In this document: one piece after another, positions 24,618-34,830 of the stretch | Numbering within the stretch: position 1 is the first letter of the stretch | Layout of the letters: each line of letters starts with the position of its first letter | NCBI GenBank assembly: GCA_031260045.1 | Contig: JAIRKO010000054.1 | Location: 1-64,000, forward strand | Reading direction: 5' to 3' | Length of the DNA stretch: 64,000 nucleotides | Origin: Dysgonamonadaceae bacterium | GTDB taxonomy: Bacteria > Bacteroidota > Bacteroidia > Bacteroidales > Azobacteroidaceae | Translations under genes and position numbers: made by a program | Notes under the pieces: model-generated | The model's input: the letters and a program-made list of their open reading frames with translations, nothing else | Database searches by the model: none | What the model was told of the DNA's origin: nothing

Positions 24618-25948
24618 TTCTCATAAAAAACGCTTTAATCATCAACGAAGGAAACCGCCACCAAGCCGACCTCATCATCGAAGGCGAGCGAATCCGGTCG
24701 ATTCACCTTTCACCCATCGCCTCGCACGCTTTATCTTTCTCCCAAATCATTGACGCCAAAGGCTTTCTGCTGCTTCCCGGACTTATCGACAATCACGTGC
24801 ATTTCCGCGAACCGGGTTTGACGCACAAAGGCGATATGCACAGCGAATCGCGAGCCGCTCTTGCCGGCGGAATCACTTCTTTTACGGATATGCCGAACAC
24901 GCAGCCTCAAACCGTTACCATTGAGGCTTTGAACAATAAATTTGATATCGCCCGCAGTACATCCATGGCGAACTATTCTTTTATGATTGGCGGGACGAAC
25001 GATAACATCGACGAACTGAAAAAAGAAGGCGTGAAAAGAGCGGTTGCCGTCAAAGTTTTTATGGGCGCTTCAACCGGAAATATGCTTGTCAACAATCCCC
25101 GTTCGCTGGAAAGAATTTTTTCGGAAACCGACCGGATAATTGCTGCCCATTGCGAAAGCGAGACGGTTATTGCCGCCAACAAAGCGCGTTACGGTAAAAA
25201 TCCGGACATTGCATTTCACTCGAAAATACGAGATGTTGAAGCTTGTTTTGCATCATCCGCCGAAGCGGTACGCTTGGCGAAAAAATACAATTCGCGCCTG
25301 CATATTTGCCATGTGTCCACCGAAAAGGAACTGTCGCTTTTAGCCGGCAAATGCACAGACGTAGCGGCGCAAAAGCGCATCACCGCCGAAGTTTGCATAC
25401 ATCATCTTTGGTTTACCAATGAAGATTATCCCACTAAAGGCAATTTAATCAAGTGGAATCCCGCCGTCAAAACGCAGGCTGACCGCGACGCTCTGCGAAA
25501 AGCCCTGATTGAAGGAAAGATAGACACCGTCGCAACCGACCATGCTCCGCACACATTGCCGGAAAAGGAAGGTTCATGTTTGCAGGCGGCTTCCGGCAGT
25601 CCGATGGTTCAGCACGCTTTGCTCGTCATGCTGGAACTGTGTCGGCAAGGTGTTTTCACCGAAGAACTGGTGGTGGATAAAATGGCACACGCACCGGCTA
25701 AATTATTCGGTATCAAAGACCGTGGATTTATCCGTGAAGGTTATTACGCCGATTTGGTTTTGGTCAATCCCAATCAAACATGGGCGGTCGGCAGGGAAAA
25801 CATTTTGTACAAATGCGGCTGGTCGCCTCTGGAGGGGACAACTTTTACGCATCGGGTTGAGAAAACGTTTGTTAACGGGCGGTTGGCTTATGATATGGGG
25901 ACGTTTGACGAGGATTGCAGGGGGAAGGAATTGGAAATTAACATATAA
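24614..25948 (+). CDS. pyrC: dihydroorotase, class I
   Basis: The enzyme catalyses ring closure of carbamoyl-aspartate in pyrimidine synthesis. The 444 residues match the long class I form. The metal-binding HVHFREPG lies at about 61-68. The carboxylated-Lys region is KVFMGASTGN near 147. Later His motifs are AHCES and HICHVST, and ATDHAPHTLPEK carries the catalytic Asp. The start overlaps the DPM1-like gene by 4 bases. Confidence 0.94.
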   Translation: MILIKNALIINEGNRHQADLIIEGERIRSIHLSPIASHALSFSQIIDAKGFLLLPGLIDNHVHFREPGLTHKGDMHSESRAALAGGITSFTDMPNTQPQTVTIEALNNKFDIARSTSMANYSFMIGGTNDNIDELKKEGVKRAVAVKVFMGASTGNMLVNNPRSLERIFSETDRIIAAHCESETVIAANKARYGKNPDIAFHSKIRDVEACFASSAEAVRLAKKYNSRLHICHVSTEKELSLLAGKCTDVAAQKRITAEVCIHHLWFTNEDYPTKGNLIKWNPAVKTQADRDALRKALIEGKIDTVATDHAPHTLPEKEGSCLQAASGSPMVQHALLVMLELCRQGVFTEELVVDKMAHAPAKLFGIKDRGFIREGYYADLVLVNPNQTWAVGRENILYKCGWSPLEGTTFTHRVEKTFVNGRLAYDMGTFDEDCRGKELEINI

Positions 25949-25960
25949 TAAAAGAACATA

Positions 25961-26190
25961 ATGGTAAAGAAAGATCAATCTATTGACGAAACGTCCAAAC
26001 AAAGTTTAAATCCGGCGCAATTACATCTGTTGCAAATGCTTTCGTTTGTAAAAACATAAGAAACGTTTCAGGAGTTGAAAAAATTGCTGCGAGAGTTTTA
26101 TATTAAACAAGTTGAAAAAGAAGCTGATAAGTATTGGAAAGAAGGTAAATCAGCGATGATTTATTAAACGAACATCTTCGTACCCCTTAA
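25961..26190 (+). pseudogene. degraded antitoxin of a PIN toxin-antitoxin pair
   Basis: From ATG 25961 the frame reads LNPAQLHLLQMLSFVK, then hits TAA, and continues as ETFQELKKLLREFYIKQVEKEADKYWKEGK. A frameshift follows, then DDLLNEHLRTP and stop at 26188-26190. The whole string matches a short antitoxin family seen upstream of PIN toxins in Bacteroidales. One internal stop plus one frameshift make it non-functional. Confidence 0.7.
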
Positions 26191-26193
26191 TAA

Positions 26194-26446
26194 ATAAAAC
26201 GTATTGTATTAGATACAAGCTGTTTACTTATTTGTATTGCAATGCAAACGGAAGTAAATTCCATTCCGTGTGGACGTCTTATTCAAACTTATTACAACAG
26301 ACCCTGATGACAACAAATTTGCAGATTGCGCTATAGTTTCAAATGCCAATTATATTGTTTCACAAGATATTCATTTTAATATTCTGAAAAATTGAGTTTC
26401 CTAAAGTCAATATCATAAAAATAAGAGGAGTTTGTGAAACTTTAAG
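26194..26446 (+). pseudogene. degraded PIN-domain toxin with internal deletion
   Basis: The remnant starts IKRIVLDTSCLL, where the expected ATG is now ATA. A short piece in another frame reads KFHSVWTSYSN. Then the PIN C-terminal half appears: TDPDDNKFADCAIV, NANYIVSQDIHFN and, after another frameshift, EFPKVNIIKI. Roughly the middle third of a ~140-residue PIN toxin is missing. It sits directly after the antitoxin remnant. Together they explain the 611-base gap between pyrC and lepA. Confidence 0.7.
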
Positions 26447-26528
26447 AATGTCCGGCGCAGATTTTTCCGTTAACATACAGCCTCAACGGGACAGTTACAT
26501 CATCACTCGCAAATAACGGAAAAAATAT

Positions 26529-26538
26529 TAACTTTGCA
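26529..26538 (+). promoter_or_regulatory. -7 promoter element for lepA (TAACTTTGCA)
   Basis: This is an exact TAnnTTTGCA match 22 bases upstream of the lepA ATG. The leader would be very short. Confidence 0.65.
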
Positions 26539-26559
26539 GCAAATTATAAGTTACTTCCT

Positions 26560-28347
26560 ATGAAAAATATACGGAATTTCTGCATCATAGCGCACATTGA
26601 CCACGGCAAAAGCACCCTTGCCGACCGGTTGCTGGAATATACCAAAACCCTTACCGCCAAAGAAATGCAAGATCAAGTACTGGATAATATGGACTTGGAG
26701 CGCGAGCGGGGAATTACCATCAAAAGCCACGCTATTCAAATGCAATATAATTACAAGGGCGAAAATTATATCTTCAACCTGATAGATACGCCGGGACATG
26801 TGGATTTTTCCTATGAAGTGTCGCGTTCGATTGCCGCCTGCGAAGGGGCGCTGTTGATTGTTGATGCGGCGCAGGGCATTCAGGCTCAAACGATTTCCAA
26901 TCTTTACATGGCGTTGGAAAATGATTTGGAAATCATCCCCGTACTCAACAAAATTGATTTGCCGCAGGCGATGCCTGAAGAAGTGGAAGACCAGATTATC
27001 GAACTGCTGGGCTGCGACCGGAAAGACATCCTTCGTGCAAGCGGAAAAACGGGCGCGGGCGTGTATGAAATTCTCGACGCTGTGGTAGAAAAAGTGCCTG
27101 CTCCGAAAGGCGACCCCAACGCTCCCTTGCAGGCGCTGATTTTTGATTCGGTTTTCAACGCATTTCGCGGAATCATCGCTTATTTCAAAATCGAAAACGG
27201 TTCTATCCGGAAAGGGGACAAGGTGAAATTTATTGCCACCGGAAAAGAATACGAAGCCGACGAGGTGGGCGTTCTCAAAATGGAAATGTCGCCCCGTGAA
27301 GAAGTTACCTGCGGGGATGTGGGCTACATTATTTCCGGGATAAAGGTTTCAAAAGAGGTGAAAGTGGGCGATACCATCACTCATATCGACCGCCCTTCCG
27401 ACCGGGCGATAGAAGGTTTTGAGGAAGTGAAGCCGATGGTTTTCGCCGGTCTGTATCCGATTGAAACGGAAGATTTTGAGAACTTGCGCTCTTCACTCGA
27501 AAAACTGCAATTAAACGACGCTTCGCTGACTTTCCAACCGGAATCGTCCGTTGCGCTCGGCTTCGGATTTCGCTGTGGATTTTTGGGGCTGCTCCACATG
27601 GAAATCGTGCAGGAACGGCTGGATCGTGAATTTAACATGGATGTGATTACTACGGTTCCCAATGTTTCGTATAAAGTTTACGACAAACACGGCGACTGCA
27701 AGGAGGTTCACAACCCCGCCGGATTGCCCGAACCGACTTTGATAGAACGAATTGAGGAGCCTTTTATCCGCGCTTCCGTCATTACCGGCATGGCGTATAT
27801 CGGGGCGATTATGACCCTCTGCCTCGGCAAACGGGGTATTTTGGTCAAGCAGGATTATATTTCCGGCGACAGGGTGGAAATTCTTTTCGATTTGCCTCTG
27901 GGCGAAATCGTTATTGATTTTTACGACAAGTTGAAAAGCATTTCCAAAGGATATGCTTCTTTCGATTATCACATGCACGATTATCGCCCGTCGAAATTGG
28001 TCAAACTGGATATTCTGCTGAACGGCGAACAGGTTGACGCCCTTTCCACGCTGACGCATGCGGACAATGCCGCCGGTTTCGGTCGCCGAATGTGCGAAAA
28101 ACTGAAGGAACTGATTCCCCGCCAGCAATTTGACGTTGCCATTCAAGCGGCTATCGGAGCGAAAATTATTGCCCGCGAAACCATTAAAGCCGTGCGTAAA
28201 GACGTGACAGCCAAGTGCTACGGTGGCGATATTACCCGTAAACGGAAATTGCTCGAAAAGCAGAAGGAAGGGAAAAAACGCATGAAGCAGGTTGGGAACG
28301 TGGAAGTGCCGCAGAAAGCGTTTTTGGCGGTGCTGAAGCTGGATTAA
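26560..28347 (+). CDS. lepA: elongation factor 4
   Basis: This ribosome-associated GTPase acts on stalled or mistranslocated ribosomes. The 595 residues have normal length. The GTPase motifs are AHIDHGKST (G1, residues 11-19), DTPGHVDF (G3) and NKIDLP (G4). The LepA-specific C-terminal domain ([21 protein letters not shown]) is intact, ending FLAVLKLD. It is followed 46 bases later by guaA. Confidence 0.97.
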   Translation: MKNIRNFCIIAHIDHGKSTLADRLLEYTKTLTAKEMQDQVLDNMDLERERGITIKSHAIQMQYNYKGENYIFNLIDTPGHVDFSYEVSRSIAACEGALLIVDAAQGIQAQTISNLYMALENDLEIIPVLNKIDLPQAMPEEVEDQIIELLGCDRKDILRASGKTGAGVYEILDAVVEKVPAPKGDPNAPLQALIFDSVFNAFRGIIAYFKIENGSIRKGDKVKFIATGKEYEADEVGVLKMEMSPREEVTCGDVGYIISGIKVSKEVKVGDTITHIDRPSDRAIEGFEEVKPMVFAGLYPIETEDFENLRSSLEKLQLNDASLTFQPESSVALGFGFRCGFLGLLHMEIVQERLDREFNMDVITTVPNVSYKVYDKHGDCKEVHNPAGLPEPTLIERIEEPFIRASVITGMAYIGAIMTLCLGKRGILVKQDYISGDRVEILFDLPLGEIVIDFYDKLKSISKGYASFDYHMHDYRPSKLVKLDILLNGEQVDALSTLTHADNAAGFGRRMCEKLKELIPRQQFDVAIQAAIGAKIIARETIKAVRKDVTAKCYGGDITRKRKLLEKQKEGKKRMKQVGNVEVPQKAFLAVLKLD

Positions 28348-28393
28348 GGGAACTAATAGTTAAGAGTTAAAAACTAAGAATTAAATCAACAAC

Positions 28394-29914
28394 ATGCCCG
28401 AAAAAGTCATTATCCTTGATTTCGGTTCACAAACCACTCAGTTAATCGCCCGCCGTTTAAGGGAATTGAATGTATATTGTGAAATAGTTCCTTATAATAA
28501 GTTTCCCGAAAATGCGCCGGATGTAATCGGAGTTATCCTTTCGGGAAGCCCGTTTTCAGTCAATGATTCCGAAGCTTTCAAGCCTAATTTGTCGTTTGTT
28601 AGAAACAAATATCCGGTGTTGGGAATTTGTTACGGCGCACAGTATCTGGCTTATTCTTCGGGCGGAAAAGTGGAAAAGGGAAATTCCCGCGAATACGGAC
28701 GCGCTCGCTTGACGCCCGCCGACCGAAACGATGATTTGATGAAAAATATCGACGACGGCGTTCAGGTTTGGATGTCCCACGGGGATACAATAACCGCTCT
28801 GCCAAAGAATTTTACCGTTATTGCCAACACGGCGGATGTGGAAGCGGCTGCTTACCGCATTGAAGGCGAAAAAACTTGGGGCGTACAGTTTCACCCCGAA
28901 GTGTTTCATACTGAAATCGGAACGATTATTTTGGATAACTTCCTCACTGTCTGCAAGGCTAAAAAAAACTGGACGCCGGCTTCCTTTATCGAAACAACGG
29001 TCGGCGAACTGAAAAAACAACTCGGCGGCGACAAAGTGATTTTGGCGCTTTCGGGGGGCGTCGATTCGTCGGTAAGCGCCGTGCTTTTGCACAAAGCCAT
29101 CGGGAAAAATCTGACCTGTATTTTCGTCGATAACGGTCTTTTGCGGAAAAACGAATTTGAAACGGTCATGGATGATTACGAACACTTGGGACTGAATGTG
29201 TTGGGAATTGACGCCAAATCCCGTTTTTACAAGGAATTAGCCGGAATAAAAGAACCCGAACGCAAACGAAAAATTATCGGGAAAGGGTTTATTGAAATAT
29301 TCGAGCAGGAAGCCCGGAAACTCAAGGACGTTAAATGGTTGGCGCAAGGCACTATTTATCCGGATGTTATCGAATCCCTGTCGATTACCGGAACGGTTAT
29401 CAAATCGCATCACAACGTCGGCGGTCTTCCCGAAAAAATGAGCCTGAAACTGGTTGAACCGCTCCGCCTGCTGTTTAAGGACGAGGTCAGGAAAGTGGGG
29501 CGCGAACTGGGCATGAAAGAATATTTGATTAAGCGGCATCCTTTCCCCGGTCCGGGGCTGGGCGTTAGGATATTGGGCGACATTACGCCCGAAAAAGTCA
29601 GGATACTTCAGGATGCGGACGATATTTTTATTTCGGGCTTGCGGGAATGGAACCTCTACGATGAGGTATGGCAGGCGGGAGTGATCCTGTTGCCGGTCAA
29701 TTCCGTCGGCGTGATGGGCGATGAACGCACTTACGAAAATGCCGTAGCGCTCCGCGCCGTCACCTCAACCGACGCAATGACAGCCGATTGGGCGACCCTT
29801 CCCTACGAGTTTTTAGCTAAAATATCGAACGAAATAATCAATAAAGTGCGCGGCGTAAACCGCGTTGTTTATGATATTAGTTCCAAGCCGCCTGCTACGA
29901 TTGAATGGGAGTGA
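28394..29914 (+). CDS. guaA: GMP synthase (glutamine-hydrolysing)
   Basis: The enzyme converts XMP to GMP. The N-terminal class I glutaminase has the nucleophile Cys in [10 protein letters not shown] (near 76-85) and His/Glu in FHPEVFHTE. The ATP pyrophosphatase domain has LSGGVDSSV (near 219-227). The C-terminal dimerisation domain ends [12 protein letters not shown], the invariant family end. The 506 residues are typical. Confidence 0.97.
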   Translation: MPEKVIILDFGSQTTQLIARRLRELNVYCEIVPYNKFPENAPDVIGVILSGSPFSVNDSEAFKPNLSFVRNKYPVLGICYGAQYLAYSSGGKVEKGNSREYGRARLTPADRNDDLMKNIDDGVQVWMSHGDTITALPKNFTVIANTADVEAAAYRIEGEKTWGVQFHPEVFHTEIGTIILDNFLTVCKAKKNWTPASFIETTVGELKKQLGGDKVILALSGGVDSSVSAVLLHKAIGKNLTCIFVDNGLLRKNEFETVMDDYEHLGLNVLGIDAKSRFYKELAGIKEPERKRKIIGKGFIEIFEQEARKLKDVKWLAQGTIYPDVIESLSITGTVIKSHHNVGGLPEKMSLKLVEPLRLLFKDEVRKVGRELGMKEYLIKRHPFPGPGLGVRILGDITPEKVRILQDADDIFISGLREWNLYDEVWQAGVILLPVNSVGVMGDERTYENAVALRAVTSTDAMTADWATLPYEFLAKISNEIINKVRGVNRVVYDISSKPPATIEWE

Positions 29915-29922
29915 AACAAGCA

Positions 29923-30759
29923 ATGACAAGCAACATAAAAGGTAAACTAACCGATTTTGCATCGCCGAAAGTGATGGGCATTTTGAATATCACGCCCGAT
30001 TCTTTTTACGAAAAAAGCCGGATACAAACGGAAAAAGCAATCGCCGAACGGGTTGTGCAAATCCTCGAAGAAGGCGCCGACATGATTGACGTAGGCGGAT
30101 ATTCTTCCCGTCCATCGGCGGCTTACGTGGACGAAACCGAAGAAATGAAGCGGCTGGCATACGGTCTGGAAATCCTGTTCCGCAAAGCGCCCAACGCGAT
30201 TGTTTCGGTTGACACGTTCCGGTCGGAAATCGCCCGTCGTTGCGTGGAAGATTTCGGCGTTGCGATTATCAACGACATTTCGGCAGGCGCATTGGACAGC
30301 CGGATGTTTGAAACCGTTGCCCGCCTGCAAGTTCCGTATATTGCGATGCACATGCGGGGAAGTCCGCAAACCATGATGGAACACACGGATTATGCCGATT
30401 TGCCGCAGGAAATTCTCCTGTATTTCGCCGAAAAAGTAAACCGGCTGCATCAATTAGGCGTTAACGACGTGTGGATTGACCCCGGTTTCGGATTCAGCAA
30501 AACAACCGCGCAAAATTACAGGGTTTTGGAAAGGCTGGAAAGATTTCATATCTTTGGTCTCCCGCTTTTAGTCGGGTTTTCGAGAAAAACGATGATACGG
30601 GAAATCCTTGCGACCACCCCGGAGGAAAGCCTGAACGGAACAACCGCCCTGAATATGTTCGCCCTGACGAAAGGCGCTCATATACTGCGGGTTCACGACG
30701 TAAAAGAAGCCGTGCAAACGGTTCGATTATATAAACAGTTAAAAAATGTAAATCCATGA
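29923..30759 (+). CDS. folP: dihydropteroate synthase
   Basis: The enzyme joins p-aminobenzoate to dihydropterin pyrophosphate in folate synthesis. I chose the ATG at 29923 (MTSNIKGK), with GGGAG about 11 bases upstream; an earlier ATG at 29905 overlaps guaA and is also possible. Motifs: MGILNITPDSF, MIDVGGYSSRP, the catalytic/pterin site VSVDTF and INDISAG, and DPGFGFSK and VGFSRK near the end. The stop overlaps the ATG of the next gene. Confidence 0.95.
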   Translation: MTSNIKGKLTDFASPKVMGILNITPDSFYEKSRIQTEKAIAERVVQILEEGADMIDVGGYSSRPSAAYVDETEEMKRLAYGLEILFRKAPNAIVSVDTFRSEIARRCVEDFGVAIINDISAGALDSRMFETVARLQVPYIAMHMRGSPQTMMEHTDYADLPQEILLYFAEKVNRLHQLGVNDVWIDPGFGFSKTTAQNYRVLERLERFHIFGLPLLVGFSRKTMIREILATTPEESLNGTTALNMFALTKGAHILRVHDVKEAVQTVRLYKQLKNVNP

Positions 30760-31529
30760 TTGAATTTCTGTCAAAAATTCCACTCAAAGACATCGTCGAC
30801 ATCATACTGGTCGTTTTGTTCCTCTACGAAGCCTATCTTTTGGTGAGGAAAACGGGCACGCGGGCTATTTTCATGGGCGTTCTGGCGTTCCTTGTCATTT
30901 GGATTATCGTCTCCCAAGTATTTCAGTTGCGGATGATAGGCGCTATTTTGGACAGGTTTATCAGCGTCGGTTTTATTCTGCTGGTCATCGTTTTCCAGAA
31001 AGAAATCCGTGAATTTTTACAGGTTTTGGGTTCCAATAAAGGCATCCGGTTTATTGCCGATTTGTTTGAGACGAAAAAAACCACCGCCGGCGAAGACCTC
31101 AAGACCATAATACCGATTGTTATGGCGGTTATGGACATGTCGCAACGGAAAGAAGGCGCTTTAATTGCCGTTGAACAAACGGTTTCGCTGGACGCTTACG
31201 TTGAAACGGGCGAAACGCTGAACGCCGACATCAACGCCCGCCTGATTGAAAATATCTTCTTCAAAAACAGTCCTTTACACGATGGCGCAATGATTATTTC
31301 AGGAAAAAAAATCATTGCGGCAGGCTGTATTTTACCTGTTTCGCAAGACTTGACAATTCCCAAATACTTGGGCTTGCGGCACCGTTCCGGGCTTGGACTG
31401 TCGCAGGAAACGGACGCCAAAGTAATTATTGTATCCGAAGAAACAGGGCAAATTTCCATCGCGCATAGCGGGAAATTTATTTTTGGAATCAGCGCGGAAC
31501 GGTTGCAGATGGAATTAACGGGCAAGTGA
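30756..31529 (+). CDS. cdaA: diadenylate cyclase (CdaA/DisA_N family)
   Basis: The 257-residue membrane enzyme makes c-di-AMP from two ATP. Three N-terminal hydrophobic segments (about 11-28, 36-54, 63-80) are followed by the DAC domain. The active-site motifs are LHDGAMII (DGA) and GLRHRSGLG (RHR/S). The 4-base overlap with folP is a common Bacteroidetes arrangement. c-di-AMP controls osmolyte and cell-wall balance. Confidence 0.93.
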   Translation: MIEFLSKIPLKDIVDIILVVLFLYEAYLLVRKTGTRAIFMGVLAFLVIWIIVSQVFQLRMIGAILDRFISVGFILLVIVFQKEIREFLQVLGSNKGIRFIADLFETKKTTAGEDLKTIIPIVMAVMDMSQRKEGALIAVEQTVSLDAYVETGETLNADINARLIENIFFKNSPLHDGAMIISGKKIIAAGCILPVSQDLTIPKYLGLRHRSGLGLSQETDAKVIIVSEETGQISIAHSGKFIFGISAERLQMELTGK

Positions 31530-31597
31530 AATTCCGCAATCCCTGCCGGAATAATGAGCTAATCAATTAATAATATTTTTCATAACTAAAAAGAAAA

Positions 31598-32068
31598 ATG
31601 ATGAATAACGCAGATGAACAATTTGAAAAATTAGGGTTGATTTTGCCGCCGGCGCCGCAACCCTTGGGAGCGTATAAACCCTGTCTGATAGAGGGAAATC
31701 GCCTGTACTTGTCCGGACACCTTCCGATGCAAACCAACAGCAAACCGATTACCGGGCGCATCGGCAGCGATTTGGATATGGAAGCCGGAAAATTAGCCGC
31801 CCGACAAGCCGGATTGACCATGCTGGCTACAATCAAATCCCATTTGGGAAGCCTGAACAAAGTAAAACGGGTGATTAAAATATTCGGAATGGTAAACTGC
31901 ACACCGGATTTCACCCGTCAGCCGTATATCCTCAACGGATGCAGCGAATTGTTTGCCGACGTGTGGGGCAACGACCATGGCGTCGGTACGCGGAGCGCCG
32001 CCGGTTTCGGTTCGCTTCCCGATAATGTGCCGGTGGAAATAGAGGGAATATTTGAATTGGCGGAATAA
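31598..32068 (+). CDS. RidA/YjgF-family protein
   Basis: The 156-residue protein has the YjgF/YER057c/UK114 fold with GRIGSDLDMEAGKLAARQA and a long linker to the core strand (RVIKIFGMVNCTPDFTRQPYILNGCSELFADVWG). The conserved Arg of true enamine/imine deaminases (near the C-terminal strand) is present in GTRSAAGFGSLPDNVPVEIEGIFEL. Length and motif suit the YjgF-like_1 subgroup, whose substrate is unclear. It is separated by about 70 bases from cdaA. Confidence 0.82.
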   Translation: MMNNADEQFEKLGLILPPAPQPLGAYKPCLIEGNRLYLSGHLPMQTNSKPITGRIGSDLDMEAGKLAARQAGLTMLATIKSHLGSLNKVKRVIKIFGMVNCTPDFTRQPYILNGCSELFADVWGNDHGVGTRSAAGFGSLPDNVPVEIEGIFELAE

Positions 32069-32076
32069 GAGAAAGG

Positions 32077-32604
32077 TTAGGAAATTAACTGCATAACATA
32101 AACATTTTCAAACCCTTCGACCGATTTTTGCCACGATTTCAGCAGTCCGCACTGCACATATCCGCAAGCGGAAAACAACCGTAGACTGGGAATATTGCTT
32201 TCGGGAATATGGGCATACAACTGGTTCAAATGCAGAATACGAAAGGCGTATGCTTTGATAAGTCCAAGAATTTCCTTGCCGTAATTTTTGTGCCGGTAAG
32301 CGGCGTCCAACAAGATGCCGACGCCCGCCCGCAGATGAACAGGGTCGTAACCATACAAGTCAATGGTTCCCATTGATTTGCCGTTTTTCTTATCAACCGC
32401 AATCAACCGCAGTTGCCCTGATTGCACCAAACCCTGCAGCGAACCGGTCAGATAGTCGCGCAGGGCAAATTTGGAATAGGGCGCGATGGTTGAGCCGTAT
32501 TTCCACAGTTCGGAATCGTTTTCCCAGCGGTACAAATCCTCCAAATCTTCAGGCTCCAATGCCCGCAGCAGAATATTTTTATTTTCCAGACAAGCCACAG
32601 TCAT
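32077..32604 (-). CDS. GNAT acetyltransferase, RimJ/SpeG-like
   Basis: The 175-residue protein begins with the RimJ-type opening ENKNILLRALEPEDLEDLYRWEND, with AGVGILLDAAYRHKNYGKEIL as strand 4 plus the acetyl-CoA loop (Arg/Lys-x-x-x-Gly variation), then SNIPSLRLFSACGY. It is probably the last gene of an operon after proS and the YigZ-like gene, which it overlaps by 26 bases. Substrate unknown; protein N-termini or polyamines are typical for relatives. Confidence 0.8.
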   Translation of the reverse strand: MTVACLENKNILLRALEPEDLEDLYRWENDSELWKYGSTIAPYSKFALRDYLTGSLQGLVQSGQLRLIAVDKKNGKSMGTIDLYGYDPVHLRAGVGILLDAAYRHKNYGKEILGLIKAYAFRILHLNQLYAHIPESNIPSLRLFSACGYVQCGLLKSWQKSVEGFENVYVMQLIS

Positions 32605-33193
32605 TCATTTTCAACGATTTTACTTTCAAAAGTTTGTCCCGTAATTTTCCGGCTTCGCTTTTCCTGATGCGTAAAGTCATCGCGCAATCCATGTCAAATT
32701 TTTGGGAAACAATCTGAGGATTGGCATCTTTAACAATTTTCATCACGTCGTTCAGGAACGGATATGCAAAGGTAACGGAAATCTCTTCATCCACAGTTTT
32801 TTCAATGATTTCCGCATGAGCAACGGCATCCTGAGCCGCCGCGCGGTAAGCGGCAATCAACCCGCTCGTACCCAGTTTCACTCCGCCGAAGTAACGGACA
32901 ACAACAATCACAATATCAGTCAGTTCATTGGAATTAATAACGCCCAACAGGGGTTTTCCGGCAGTGGACGACGGTTCGCCGTCATCGTTAGCGCGGAATT
33001 GCATCCGTTCGGCGCCCAGCATGTATGCCCAGCAAACGTGCCGTGCGCTATAATGTTGTTTGCGGAAAGTGTCTATCTTTTCCTTCGCTTCTTCGGGAGT
33101 TCGCACGGGCAGTGCAAATGAGAGGAATTTGCTGCGTTGCTCGGTAACATAGCCTTCCGAAATCGCCGAAATAGTTTTGTAAACGTCCGGCAT
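32579..33193 (-). CDS. YigZ/IMPACT (UPF0029) family protein
   Basis: The protein is 204 residues from MPDVYKTIS at 33193. An in-frame extension to 33292 overlaps proS and is not needed. The Impact N-terminal domain signature is clear: KSKFLSFA-like RSKFLSFALPV, ARHVCWAYML, NDDGEPSSTAGKPLL and VVRYFGGVKLGTSGLI. A C-terminal ferredoxin-like DUF1949 domain follows. In yeast IMPACT relatives modulate Gcn2; the bacterial role is not settled. It starts 5 bases after proS. Confidence 0.88.
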   Translation of the reverse strand: MPDVYKTISAISEGYVTEQRSKFLSFALPVRTPEEAKEKIDTFRKQHYSARHVCWAYMLGAERMQFRANDDGEPSSTAGKPLLGVINSNELTDIVIVVVRYFGGVKLGTSGLIAAYRAAAQDAVAHAEIIEKTVDEEISVTFAYPFLNDVMKIVKDANPQIVSQKFDMDCAMTLRIRKSEAGKLRDKLLKVKSLKMNDCGLSGK

Positions 33194-33198
33194 GTGTA

Positions 33199-34680
33199 TT
33201 AATAGGATCTCGCAAAAACAACCCGCTGCGCCGAAGGTTTTCCCGTCACCATACACTTTCCGGGCGTTTTGTCGCCGTCGAAAGGAATGCAACGGATGGT
33301 TGCTTTGGTTTCGTTTTTGATTAATTCTTCCGTTTCTGGAGCGCCGTCCCAGTGGGCGAGGATAAATCCGCCCGCTTCGATTTTTTCCTTAAACTCGTCG
33401 TAAGTATCTACCGTAAACGTTTGAGCGGCGCGGAAATCAAGGGCTTTTCGGTAAATATTCTCTTGAATTTCATCCAAAAGGTTTTTCACGTAAGACGCAA
33501 TATTTTCCAAACCAACGGTTTCTTTCGTCAAAGTATCGCGGCGAGCCGCTTCAATGGTATTGTTTTCCAAATCGCGACCGCCCATCGCCAAGCGGACAGG
33601 TACACCTTTCAATTCGTATTCGGCAAATTTCCACCCCGGTTTTTTATTTTGGGAATCGTCGTATTTGACGGTGATATGGAGGTTTTTAAGGTCTTTGATA
33701 ACTTTAAGAAGTTGTTCGTTGATAGCGGCAAACTGTTCGTCGTTTTTGTAAATCGGAACAATAACCACCTGATATGGGGCAAGTTTCGGCGGCAACACCA
33801 ACCCGTTATCGTCGGAATGAGCCATAATCAAAGCGCCCATCAAACGGGTGGAAACGCCCCACGAAGTCGACCACACATAATCCCGCTTTCCTTCCCTGTC
33901 CAGAAACTGCACGTCGAAAGCCTTAGCGAAATTCTGTCCCAGAAAATGGGAAGTCCCTGCCTGCAAAGCTTTCCCATCCTGCATCAACGCCTCAATACAA
34001 AAGGTATCCACAGCGCCGGCAAAGCGTTCGCTTGCGGTTTTCGCGCCTTTCAATACGGGAACAGCCATGTATTGTTCGGCAAATTCGGCATAAACATCCA
34101 GCATTTTCCGGGTTTCGGCGATGGCTTCCGCTTGGGTTGCGTGCGCCGTATGCCCTTCCTGCCACAAAAATTCGGCAGTCCGCAGAAACAGGCGCGTGCG
34201 CATTTCCCACCGAACAACGTTTGCCCATTGATTGACCAAAATCGGCAAATCGCGGTAAGACTGAATCCAGCTTTTATACGTGTTCCAGATAATCGTTTCG
34301 GAAGTCGGGCGGACAATCAATTCCTCTTCCAGTCGGGCTTCGGGGTCGACGACAACGCCCTTGCCGTTTGGGTCGTTTTTCAGCCGGTAATGCGTAACTA
34401 CCGCACATTCTTTGGCAAAACCCTCCACATGAGCGGCTTCTCTGCTTAAAAAAGATTTGGGAATAAACAGCGGAAAATAGGCATTCACATGACCGGTTTC
34501 CTTAAACATATCGTCTAATTGCCGCTGTATTTTCTCCCAAATTGCATATCCGTAAGGTTTAATCACCATACATCCGCGAACGGCTGAATTTTCAGCCAAG
34601 TCGGCTTTCAGCACCAAATCATTGTACCACTGTGCGTAATTTTCACTTCTTGAAGTCAGTTCTTTAATTTCTACCGCCAT
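33199..34680 (-). CDS. proS: prolyl-tRNA synthetase (archaeal/eukaryotic-like type)
   Basis: The class II synthetase charges tRNA-Pro. The 493 residues lack the editing insertion of E. coli-type ProRS and match the short type 3 form common in Bacteroidetes. Motifs: [14 protein letters not shown] [33 protein letters not shown] (motif 2), and [23 protein letters not shown] (motif 3), then an anticodon-binding domain. It ends in ARSY, with the terminal Tyr typical of this type. The promoter lies at 34714-34722. Confidence 0.95.
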   Translation of the reverse strand: MAVEIKELTSRSENYAQWYNDLVLKADLAENSAVRGCMVIKPYGYAIWEKIQRQLDDMFKETGHVNAYFPLFIPKSFLSREAAHVEGFAKECAVVTHYRLKNDPNGKGVVVDPEARLEEELIVRPTSETIIWNTYKSWIQSYRDLPILVNQWANVVRWEMRTRLFLRTAEFLWQEGHTAHATQAEAIAETRKMLDVYAEFAEQYMAVPVLKGAKTASERFAGAVDTFCIEALMQDGKALQAGTSHFLGQNFAKAFDVQFLDREGKRDYVWSTSWGVSTRLMGALIMAHSDDNGLVLPPKLAPYQVVIVPIYKNDEQFAAINEQLLKVIKDLKNLHITVKYDDSQNKKPGWKFAEYELKGVPVRLAMGGRDLENNTIEAARRDTLTKETVGLENIASYVKNLLDEIQENIYRKALDFRAAQTFTVDTYDEFKEKIEAGGFILAHWDGAPETEELIKNETKATIRCIPFDGDKTPGKCMVTGKPSAQRVVFARSY

Positions 34681-34713
34681 TATCTTTTATTGTACCGTTT
34701 GTTAATTTGAAGC

Positions 34714-34722
34714 GCAAAGATA
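34714..34722 (-). promoter_or_regulatory. -7 promoter element for proS (TATCTTTGC on minus)
   Basis: The minus strand TATCTTTGC lies 34 bases upstream of the proS ATG. Confidence 0.6.
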
Positions 34723-34830
34723 ACAACTATTTGTTAGATAAATCGAATTTTAATTGGCGAGGGTTAACAAGTAAAAAACGTCATTCAGCGTCAAGCGCGG
34801 AATGATGGGATACAAGTAAAATATGCACGC

